Shown here in pieces: positions 1-6,445 of a DNA stretch of 31,502 bases; position 1 is the stretch's first letter; each line of letters starts with the position of its first letter. The position numbers and the translations under genes were made by a program. Source of the DNA: JADJQU01 sp035490315 (GTDB lineage Bacteria > Planctomycetota > UBA1135 > GCA-002686595); assembly GCA_035490315.1 (NCBI GenBank), contig DATHET010000112.1, positions 1-31,502 of the forward strand, written 5' to 3'. The notes beneath the pieces are model-generated. The model was not told where the DNA came from, made no database searches, and saw nothing but the letters and a program-made list of their open reading frames with translations.

Positions 1-1140
1 GGCGATGACCGACCCGTCGCTGCGCCGCGCGACGCTGCTGCGACTGAAGGCCGCGGTCTCGACGTAGCTCAGGCCGCCCGGAAGTGCGGGAACGCTGCAC
101 TGCCCGCTGAAATTGGATCCCCAGGCCACGACCGAGCCGTCGCTGCGACGCGCGACGCTGTGCCCGACGCCTGCATCGACCTCGACGTAGGTCAGACCCG
201 CCGGAAGTGCGGGCACGTTGCATTCACCTGAATCGTTCGAACCGAAGGCGCTGAGCGCGCCATCGCTGCGGCGCGCGAGGGTGTGATAGCCGCCGGATGC
301 AATTTCGACCCAGGAGCTGCCGGCGGGGAGCGGCGGCACGTTGCATTGGGCGTCGCCGTTCGATCCCCAGTCCACGACCGAGCCGTCGCTGCGACGCGCA
401 ACGCTATGGACGACGCCCGCCGCGATCTCTACAAAGCTGAGACCGGCTGGAAGCGCAGGGACGTTGCACTGACCCTCGAAGTTGCGACCGCAGGCGACGA
501 GCGCGCCATCGCTGCGACGTGCGAGCGTGTGGCTGCCGCCCGCGGCGATCTCGACGTAGCTGAGCCCGACAGGCAGGGCCGGCAGATTGCACTGGCCATC
601 CGTGTTCAAGCCCCAGGCGATGACCGACCCGTCGCTGCGCCGCGCGACGCTGTGGTAGTCGCCCGCCGCGATTTCGACGTACGAGAGGCCGTTGGGCAGC
701 GCGGGCACCCTGCTCTGGCCGAAGCTGTTGTTGCCGGAGGCCACGACCGATCCGTCGCTGCGCCGGGCGAGCGTGTGGTTGAGTCCCGCCGAGACGTCGA
801 CGTAAACGAGGCCGACTGGGAGCGTGGGCACGTTGCACTGACCGTCGGTGTTGAGCCCGAAGGCCAGCAGCGCATTGTCGCTGCGCCTTGCAACGCTGTG
901 GGCGAGGCCCGCTTCGATTTCGACATACGAGAGGCCCGCGGGGAGCACGGGCACGTTGCACTGACCATCGAAGTTGCGCCCGAAGGCCACGACCGTCCCG
1001 TCGCTGCGCAGCGCCAGCGTGTGATGCCCGCCGCCAGCGAAGTCGACATACAGCAGGCCGACGGGCAAGCCGGGCAGCTTGCACTGACCGTTGCCGTTGT
1101 TCCCCCAGGCCGCGGCCGTACCGTTGGCGCGTCGGGCGAG
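1..1140 (-). repeat. Tandem ~123-bp coding repeats (RCC1 units)
   Basis: The core CGTCGCTGCG recurs near 17, 137, 257, 380, 508, 630, 750, 873 and 996, with a diverged copy near 1118, i.e. about every 120-127 bases. It encodes the RSDGS segment of each propeller unit. Spacing and in-frame coding mark it as an intragenic protein repeat rather than a CRISPR array. Confidence 0.85.
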
Positions 1141-1305
1141 TGTGTGCAAGCCACCGGCGTCGATGCCGACGAAAGTTTCGGCATTGCAGCGGCTGTCGAA
1201 GGCGCGGTCGCCCCAGCTGACGAGCGCTGTCTGCGCGCTCGCGGCATCGTTGAGGACGGCGAGCAAAGAGAAGATCGCGAGCACGCTTCGGACGGATTGG
1301 CCCAT
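1..1305 (-). CDS. Secreted RCC1-like repeat protein (3' end beyond window)
   Basis: The minus-strand frame starts at ATG 1305 with a Shine-Dalgarno-like AAGGAAAG (1313-1320) about 7 bases upstream and stays open to base 1, so the C-terminus is missing. Residues 1-23 form a signal peptide (MGQSVRSVLAIFSLL then AASAQ). The rest is about ten units of roughly 41 residues with the pattern HTLARRSDGSVVAWG, a short linker with GQCNVPALP and G-L-YVE, which is the RCC1/BNR-type seven-bladed propeller signature. The DNA repeats with a ~123-bp period; one 37-base stretch at position 1 recurs exactly at 616, which is 5 x 123 bases away. The family in bacteria is exported and its partners are unknown. Long Arg-rich frames on both strands here are shadows of the repeat. 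A C-terminal sorting module like those at 6041 and 20170 may lie outside the window. Confidence 0.88.
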   Translation of the reverse strand, partial: MGQSVRSVLAIFSLLAVLNDAASAQTALVSWGDRAFDSRCNAETFVGIDAGGLHTLARRANGTAAAWGNNGNGQCKLPGLPVGLLYVDFAGGGHHTLALRSDGTVVAFGRNFDGQCNVPVLPAGLSYVEIEAGLAHSVARRSDNALLAFGLNTDGQCNVPTLPVGLVYVDVSAGLNHTLARRSDGSVVASGNNSFGQSRVPALPNGLSYVEIAAGDYHSVARRSDGSVIAWGLNTDGQCNLPALPVGLSYVEIAAGGSHTLARRSDGALVACGRNFEGQCNVPALPAGLSFVEIAAGVVHSVARRSDGSVVDWGSNGDAQCNVPPLPAGSSWVEIASGGYHTLARRSDGALSAFGSNDSGECNVPALPAGLTYVEVDAGVGHSVARRSDGSVVAWGSNFSGQCSVPALPGGLSYVETAAFSRSSVARRSDGSVIA

Positions 1306-1326
1306 GGCAGCGCTTTCCTTGGATAC

Positions 1327-1605
1327 TCAGGGGCGGCGGATGGGAGATCCAATCGCGTCGTCCTCCAGCCAGCGTAGCAGTGCCGCGCTGGGTTGGGGAG
1401 AGCGGGGTCCGTCGTGAAGCTGCAGGCCCTCCGTCCCGATCGCGCCAGTCGCGGCCTGTCGCTTCATGATCGCGCGCAGCGTGGCGGTGTCCGTCCCAAA
1501 CTCCGCCGCGGTCACCGCGCCCTTCTGGCCGGAGTTGTTCCGTACGTAGTTCAGGACCGCTTCTGCGTCGAGCTTGCCGGTGCCGGTCGCCCCTTGTTGT
1601 GGCAA
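1327..1605 (-). pseudogene. Winged-helix/HTH-like fragment, possibly a decayed small gene
   Basis: One minus frame ending at TGA 1327 encodes a convincing helix-rich segment: LDAEAVLNYVRNNSGQKG, then AAEFGTDTATLRAIMKR and GAIGTEGLQL. This resembles the small winged-helix DNA-binding tail found in some planctomycetal and myxobacterial proteins (family recollection, not verified). No good start exists: a TTG at 1605 gives 92 residues without a ribosome site. A different frame opens with ATG 1658 and an Ala/Pro-rich stretch (MDSPAGFDAPTAPAEAG) that would be a natural linker, so a single-base frameshift near 1575-1590 would join the two. It follows the oxidoreductase stop (1665) by a few bases on the same strand. 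Either a frameshifted gene or a 5'-truncated remnant. Confidence 0.4.
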
Positions 1606-1664
1606 GCACCAGCCTCGGCCGGTGCGGTCGGCGCGTCGAAACCGGCGGGTGAGTCCATCGCACG

Positions 1665-2624
1665 TCACACCTGAAGCACGATCCTTGCTGCCGTTCGAGT
1701 CGCCCAAACCTGTTTCACGCTGCTGAGCGGGACGGCTTCGACGGCGATCCGCAACTTTGCGCTCCGAACCGCCTGCATCACACCCCCGATCGCTCGGATC
1801 AAGGCCGCGTTCGACAAGCTGCCGAGACCACTGCCGCACAGCTCCAATCCACTGCTGCGCAACGACGCGGCTTCGAGCGGGATCACTGCTCCTCCCATGG
1901 ATCCGATATTGACGAACCGTACGCGGCGCGCGGCGTTGCCGGTGCCATGTCCGGTGACGGCCGACAGCAGCGACTCCGCTGACGCTCCCCACAAATAGTC
2001 GAGTACGACATCCACACCGAGGGTGAACTCGTGGCGGAAGCGATCAGTCAGCGCGGCGGGCGGAAGACTGAGTGGCACGAACACATCAGCGCCGAGAGCC
2101 AGCAGGTCAGCTTCACTCCCGGGATTTCGTGCCGTGGCCACCACGCGTGCCGCACCAAGATACTTGGCGATCTGGATGGCCAATCGCCCGGAGGCACCGC
2201 TGGCGCCGTTGATCAACACGGACTCGCCGCGTCGCAGCATGGTGCGCTCGGTGAGCGCCGCCCACGACGACATGCCCGGATTGGCAATGGCGGCCGCCGT
2301 CACGTCGTCGACGTCGTCAGGCAAAGGCAGAATGTTAGCTGTGCTCACGGCGACTCGTTCGGCCATCGCACCATTCGGCGGCCGAGGGAACGCAAAGTAG
2401 ACCCGTTGTCCGTTCGACAGTCGGCCGACGCCGTCGACGCCGGGCACGAATGGTGGCTTGCCACTCGTGTAGTGCTTGCCGGCAGCTTGCGCGCGAACGA
2501 GCTGACTTACCGCGCTCGCGTGCACGTAAACAATCACATCGCCCGCCTGGGCGACAGGCTCATGGAATTCGCCGTACCGAGGTGCGTGATCAAACGACTC
2601 GACAACGGCGGCTTTCATCTTCAC
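1665..2624 (-). CDS. MDR-superfamily NAD(P)H-dependent oxidoreductase (quinone reductase-like)
   Basis: 319 residues in the medium-chain dehydrogenase/reductase fold. The N-terminal GroES-like part contains PPFVPGVDGVGRL and GQRVYF. The cofactor domain has the nucleotide-binding stretch INGASGASGRLAIQIAKYLG around residues 137-156, followed by VVATAR, as in zinc-independent quinone oxidoreductases and enoyl reductases. The cysteine/histidine zinc ligands of true alcohol dehydrogenases are not evident. It would reduce a carbonyl, enone or quinone using NAD(P)H in the cytoplasm; the substrate cannot be told. Start is GTG 2624 or the in-frame ATG 2618 two codons later; neither has a strong Shine-Dalgarno. 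It stands alone, followed by the HTH-like remnant. Confidence 0.85.
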   Translation of the reverse strand: MKMKAAVVESFDHAPRYGEFHEPVAQAGDVIVYVHASAVSQLVRAQAAGKHYTSGKPPFVPGVDGVGRLSNGQRVYFAFPRPPNGAMAERVAVSTANILPLPDDVDDVTAAAIANPGMSSWAALTERTMLRRGESVLINGASGASGRLAIQIAKYLGAARVVATARNPGSEADLLALGADVFVPLSLPPAALTDRFRHEFTLGVDVVLDYLWGASAESLLSAVTGHGTGNAARRVRFVNIGSMGGAVIPLEAASLRSSGLELCGSGLGSLSNAALIRAIGGVMQAVRSAKLRIAVEAVPLSSVKQVWATRTAARIVLQV

Positions 2625-2752
2625 GTCGTAGCGGCGGTCAACTTCACGCGCGGTCTATTGGGATCGGTCATGCCAGCCTCAACTTCGCTGCCGGCTTCGA
2701 GGGCGCACTCGGTGGCAGATTCTCGATCGCGCCGCGGTCTGGTCGGCTTCGA

Positions 2753-2799
2753 GGTGCGAGTAGAATCCTCGACATCAACCTCGGCAAGGTTGTGCGCTA
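2753..2799 (-). other. Relic A: degenerate tRNA-Gly(GCC) 3' half
   Basis: On the minus strand the sequence runs TAGCGCACAACC, loop TTGCCGA (anticodon position GCC), GGTTGATGTCGAGG and a damaged T-arm. The anticodon stem CAACC/GGTTG is intact, the T-stem and acceptor end are eroded, and there is no 5' half. It is the weakest of three relics (see 5945 and 11876), all in the same orientation, and sits just after a scrap of acetyltransferase gene. Confidence 0.5.
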
Positions 2800-2891
2800 T
2801 GAATTCCATGGCTAGGTCCCCACTCCTGGCCCAAGCTCGTGCGCGTGCACTCCGGCGACGCGGGCGCCCGCTGGCACATCGTGGCGCACGA
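2797..2891 (-). repeat. Duplicated 95-bp segment, copy A (acetyltransferase tail scrap)
   Basis: Hand alignment with 11930-12024 is gap-free, with about 82 of 95 bases identical. In the minus frame it reads VRHDVPAGARVAGVHAHELG and then a TAG stop (2812-2814), matching the C-terminus of the intact hexapeptide acetyltransferase at 11930-12499. The similarity fades near 2895, where a 4-base deletion breaks the frame and the truncated glycosyltransferase begins. Confidence 0.8.
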
Positions 2892-2893
2892 AG

Positions 2894-3481
2894 GAGCTCG
2901 GCGCGGAGCCTGATGACTTCGTCTACCTGTTCCTGGGCAAGGGCTTTGCGAGCAAAGGACTCGAGCGCCTGCTCGACGCCTTCGCCCTGCTCGCGGCGCA
3001 GCATCCGCGAGCGCAACTGTGGATCGCGGGCCGCGATTCGAGCCAGGCCAACTACGAGACGCGCTCGAAAGCGCTCGGCCTGGAAACACGCGTGCTTTTC
3101 CTTGGCGAGCGCCGCGACCCCGAGCGTTTGCTTGCGGTCTGCGACGTCCACGTGCTGCCGACCCACTACGACAGCTTCGCCTTCACAGTGCTCGAATCCC
3201 TGGCCTGCGGCACGCCGGTGATCACCACCGAAGCCGCCGGCGCCTCGGAGCTGGTGCGCGAACCGGCTGCCGGCCTGATCCTCCCCGGCGATTGCGATGC
3301 AACTCGGCTCGCCGCCGCGATGGAGAGCTGGCACGATCGCGCGCGAGTCGTCGCGGCGCAAACGGCCGCTCGCGCGAGCGCCGAGCCCTACGGATTCGAC
3401 ACGACCATGACCCACATGACCGAACTGCTCCAGCGTGTCGAGCGCGAGATCCGCTCGGGTCAATCCTCGGGACGGGGCTAG
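2894..3481 (+). pseudogene. 5'-truncated GT4-family glycosyltransferase
   Basis: About 195 codons encode only the C-terminal Rossmann half of a GT4/GT-B glycosyltransferase. DDFVYLFLGKGFASKGLERL is the start of the nucleotide-sugar-binding domain. ERLLAVCDVHVLPTHYDSF and TVLESLACGTPVITT carry the family EX7E signature, with Asp instead of the first Glu. The acceptor-binding N-terminal half is absent: the frame runs into a TAG at 2812-2814 and has no plausible start before a GTG at 3092. The break coincides with the end of the acetyltransferase scrap on the opposite strand, so two unrelated gene ends meet at about 2891-2903. This looks like a recombination scar; function is probably lost unless a domain-only product is made. 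Confidence 0.7.
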
Positions 3482-3687
3482 CCTGACCTGAGAGGTGTGA
3501 GGGTTTTAACCGGCCCTGACGGGATCATGCGCGCGGTTTCTGGGTCCGGCATTTCCACTGCATTCCGTCGGTAGTCGTGCGGCGGGTTCGCGGATCGGGT
3601 TTTCGGGACGCACAGGAGCTTGCGCGCGTGCCCTATCCGTCGAGTGAAGGCCTGGGCCGTGCGTCCGTGTTACCGTGGCCCGTGCCG

Positions 3688-5391
3688 ATGCGCATGAAAT
3701 CCTTGTCCAGGCGGAAACTGAAGTTCGCGGTCGCGCTCCTGTTGCTGGGTTCATGCGCCTTGATCGCCGCCTTCGCCTGGCGCTCGAGGTCGTCTCGCGG
3801 CGCGATTGCTGAATCACTTGTGATCGACGGGCCCAGCTCGAGGCCGCGTGACTCCGCGCTCGAATCGGTCCCACCCGACGCGCGAACGAGTCTTGCCGGC
3901 ACGCCAAACACGCCGGCGCGCAATGAGCCGGCCCACGGCTTCGAAGTACACGTTTGCGATCAGCATCACGCGCCGCTCGCTGAGGCCATGATCTGGTTGC
4001 GTTCGGGGGACACAGTCGAACTCGTCGGTCGGACCGATGCTGAAGGCGTCCTACCGCTTGCGATCGAACGAGCGCGAGGCGCGTCGATCGTCGCATCGCT
4101 CGATGGATTCGCCACGGCGCGCGAGTACGTGGAAGACGCGAACCGAGGCGTGGTTGAACTCGTGCTCGAGCGCGGCAAGACAATTTCGGGCTGGGTCGAG
4201 TATCCCAACGGACAGCGCGTGGGTTCAAGTCGGGTGGCAGCCGTTCGCGAGCATGTTGCCGAGGAGGTTTTCGCGGCCGAAAAACTGCTTCCGCCGCAGG
4301 ACCCGGAACGCCTGGAGGTTGTGAGCGATGCGCAGGGCTACTTCGAATTCCAACACGTCCCGTCGGAGTCGAGGTTTGTGCTGCTCGCCGCAGGCAACGG
4401 CTGCCTCTCGCGCGGCGCCGGCGCGGAACACGTCGTTGAGGCCGGGGCGAGCGACGAACGAATCGTCGTCTACCCGACCTACGGATCGATCGTCGAGTTC
4501 GTGGACGAGTTCCAAGTGCCCGTGGATCTCAGCCAGGCCGCTGAGGTGAGCGGCGGCATGGGCGTCACGGTCGAGGACGCCTCGCTGGAGTTGCTGTCGG
4601 GCGTCGATTGGTCCGCACGTCTGGTCGCGATCTCGAAGTTCGATCTCGCGTTGGCGAAGAACCAGACTTTGTTGCTGGCGCAGTCGCCGCAATTCCGAGC
4701 TACGGTCGGTCCGATCCATCTCGGAATGCGGTGGGTCGGCTTCGAGCCCACCGAAGTCGAGGTCGAACTCAGTCCGATCGTCCGCGGATTGGGCCGCAAC
4801 GCGGTCACGCTGGTTCGAGTTCCAACCGGCGTAGGCGCGATCGAAGTACGCTTTCGGCTGCCTGGCGCGCCGCAGCAAGCCGACGCCGCGCCAGGCATCC
4901 GCGCGCAGCTGTTGATGTTGAGCAAGAGCTACGGTCAGTTCGTGCACGAGTTTCCGCGGCTCGGTCCGGGAGCGCAACGGATCGAGAATCTGCCGCGGGG
5001 CCACTATCGAGTCGCGTTCGAACTCGGTGGCGGGCTCTTCAGGTATCCGTCCGCCGGCGAGCCATCACTCGAACTCGACATTGGAACCGAATTGGTGCAA
5101 TTGGAAATCCCGCTTGACGGCACCGGAGCGATCGAATTTGCAGTGCGCGATGAACCGGGCGCAAACTACGACGGCGCGGCGAGCATCTTCATCGGCCCTG
5201 GAAAGCCGTCGATCGATGCATCCCGGACGCAACGGCTCGCGGGCATGACCGCGCACTTTGCACGTCCCCCCTATCGCCTGCCTTTCGTGAAGCCTGGCGA
5301 ATACTCGATCCGTCTGGAATACCCGAGGGCGTCCAAGGAGGCGCGCACAGTCCAAGTGGCCGGGGGTTCGACGACGCGCGTCGACCTCTGA
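3688..5391 (+). CDS. Membrane-anchored carboxypeptidase-regulatory-like protein
   Basis: 567 residues from ATG 3688 (a second ATG at 3694 is equally plausible). A basic start (KSLSRRKLK) and one hydrophobic helix, FAVALLLLGSCALIAAFAW, anchor it with the bulk outside the cytoplasm. The exported part consists of beta-sandwich repeats of the carboxypeptidase D regulatory-like/Cna-B-like kind: blocks such as APLAEAMIWLRSGDTVELVG with GRTDAEGVLPLAI, and ISGWVEYPNGQRVGSSRV with SDAQGYFEFQHVPSES. No catalytic residues are visible. It resembles the C-terminal part of the sigma fusion at 8703-11771 in design but lacks a sigma domain; nothing sigma-like lies in the 206 bases upstream. The role is unknown, and adhesion or envelope scaffolding is a guess. 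Confidence 0.72.
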   Translation: MRMKSLSRRKLKFAVALLLLGSCALIAAFAWRSRSSRGAIAESLVIDGPSSRPRDSALESVPPDARTSLAGTPNTPARNEPAHGFEVHVCDQHHAPLAEAMIWLRSGDTVELVGRTDAEGVLPLAIERARGASIVASLDGFATAREYVEDANRGVVELVLERGKTISGWVEYPNGQRVGSSRVAAVREHVAEEVFAAEKLLPPQDPERLEVVSDAQGYFEFQHVPSESRFVLLAAGNGCLSRGAGAEHVVEAGASDERIVVYPTYGSIVEFVDEFQVPVDLSQAAEVSGGMGVTVEDASLELLSGVDWSARLVAISKFDLALAKNQTLLLAQSPQFRATVGPIHLGMRWVGFEPTEVEVELSPIVRGLGRNAVTLVRVPTGVGAIEVRFRLPGAPQQADAAPGIRAQLLMLSKSYGQFVHEFPRLGPGAQRIENLPRGHYRVAFELGGGLFRYPSAGEPSLELDIGTELVQLEIPLDGTGAIEFAVRDEPGANYDGAASIFIGPGKPSIDASRTQRLAGMTAHFARPPYRLPFVKPGEYSIRLEYPRASKEARTVQVAGGSTTRVDL

Positions 5392-5491
5392 TTCGGCGGC
5401 AGGGTGTAGACTGGGCGGTCGAGGCGGATAGGATCCGCGTCGCAGATCCTTTGGGAGTCGATGATCCGATCCTTTCGAAAGATGAATCAAG

Positions 5492-5899
5492 ATGCTTAGA
5501 ACTCTGATGCTCGTCGGCCTCGCGCTCACCGCGTCGAACATGCGCTCGAACACCCAGGTTTCGGATCCGTGGCAGGAATGCCTCACGCAATACGACGTCT
5601 TCCCCGGCAATCCTCCCACGATCAGCATCACGTGCGTCACCCAGGACTGCACCAAGGGCTGCAAGAAGAACTACCGGTGGAGCATGTTTCACGACTGGGC
5701 CTGGGCAACGTGCGCCTGCGGCGGTTCGACCACCGAAAAGTGCTGTGACCTCGAAGTTCCGACCACGCCGCCGTTCATTCCTAACACCGTCGGCAGTTGC
5801 CCTGCCTGCAACGAACCGGGCATGTGCACGATCATCAGGATCGACAACGAGGACGGAAGCTATACGAAGATCCCCTCCTGCGAAGGGATCGGAGTCTGA
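5492..5899 (+). CDS. Small secreted cysteine-rich protein, unknown family
   Basis: 135 residues beginning MLRTLMLVGLALTAS, a short signal peptide probably cleaved around residue 15-22. The mature part has 12 cysteines, including QDCTKGCKKN, ATCACGG, EKCCDLE and SCPACNE. The even number and an exported location suggest six disulfides or metal binding. Tryptophans cluster in the middle (RWSMFHDWAWAT). No family is recognised. It lies 100 bases after the carboxypeptidase-regulatory-like gene on the same strand; co-transcription is possible but a TAGACT box at 5407 might give it its own promoter. The coding frame is supported by the signal peptide and ordered cysteine spacing rather than by homology. 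Confidence 0.62.
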   Translation: MLRTLMLVGLALTASNMRSNTQVSDPWQECLTQYDVFPGNPPTISITCVTQDCTKGCKKNYRWSMFHDWAWATCACGGSTTEKCCDLEVPTTPPFIPNTVGSCPACNEPGMCTIIRIDNEDGSYTKIPSCEGIGV

Positions 5900-5944
5900 G
5901 CGAAGCGCGTCGCGGCACGAATTGCCGCAACGACGCCGAAAGAC

Positions 5945-5996
5945 TGGAGCGGGCGAAGGGACTTGAACCCGCGACATCAACCCTGGCAAGGTTGTT
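5945..5996 (-). other. Relic B: well-preserved tRNA-Gly(GCC) 3' half with CCA
   Basis: On the minus strand: anticodon arm CAACC-TTGCCAG-GGTTG (anticodon GCC), then a perfect T-arm GCGGG-TTCAAGT-CCC and the acceptor 3' strand CGCCCGCTCCA with encoded CCA. The 5' half (acceptor 5' strand and D-arm) is missing; instead the upstream bases form the hairpin at 6014-6037. So it is not a functional tRNA but a 3' fragment of the kind left by integration into a tRNA gene. Confidence 0.75.
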
Positions 5997-6013
5997 CAAT
6001 ACGCGACATGTGC

Positions 6014-6037
6014 TGCGGAGTCGAGCCCGGCTCCGCA
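6014..6037 (-). terminator. Hairpin after the phosphatase gene
   Basis: TGCGGAG pairs with CTCCGCA around a 10-base loop, beginning three bases after the TGA at 6041-6043. The stem is GC-rich but no U-tract follows, so it may be a terminator or only a 3'-end stabilising hairpin. Confidence 0.4.
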
Positions 6038-6040
6038 CCG

Positions 6041-6445
6041 TCAAATTCCGATCGTGAATTGCAGCGCGTCGGAAAGGCCGACGCCGAAACTCGCCGACGG
6101 ATCGCGGTACCAATATTCAGAATCGACCGTGACTCCGGTCTGGAGCGCTGGATCGATTCCGGACTGGATTCGCGCGTTGAAATCGTCGCTGTAGAGTCCG
6201 CCGCAAATCCCGACGCCGCGCGCGAGTTGTCCCGGCATACGTTTGACCGGCGGCGCGATGCACAGCTTGCCGCCGTTGAACGGCGTGCTGGCCGGAGCGA
6301 AACCGTAGAGCAAGATCCCGACCTTTCCCGGGATGACGTTGACACCCGAGATCGTGAACGGCGTCGGATTCGTGGCGCTGGGTATTCCGCTCGATCCGAT
6401 TGCGGGCGTGCAGCCCAGTGAATTGACCTTCGCCTTGCAATACGT
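6041..6445 (-). other. C-terminal module shared with the FG-GAP protein
   Basis: Residues ~595-728 of the phosphatase. Landmarks are TYCKAKVNSLGCTPAI, PFTISGVNV, GILLYG, GGKLCIAPPVKRMPG, YSDDFNARI and a final LSDALQFTIGI. The same landmarks in the same order close the protein ending at 20601. The module is about 135-143 residues with conserved cysteines and is probably an exported beta-rich tail for surface retention or sorting (inference). Confidence 0.75.

Noticed and set aside
1..1140. Regularly spaced repeats as a CRISPR array
   Set aside because: The ~123-bp period is a multiple of three, units are in-frame coding and there are no unique spacers.
283..1663. Long open frames on both strands over the RCC1-like gene
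   Set aside because: They are Arg/Ala-rich, out of frame with the signal peptide and repeat signature, and arise because the 123-bp repeat (a multiple of three) keeps all frames open.
2621..3463. Minus-strand 280-codon frame opposite the glycosyltransferase fragment
   Set aside because: It is the shadow of the GT4 frame and crosses the scar and the tRNA relic; no family features.
5407..5412. TAGACT boxes at 5407 and 17948 as -10 promoter elements
   Set aside because: Both lie before exported-protein genes, but no convincing -35 element sits at the right distance; kept only as a note.
5945..5996. Functional tRNA-Gly gene
   Set aside because: The acceptor 5' strand and D-arm are absent; upstream bases form an unrelated hairpin.
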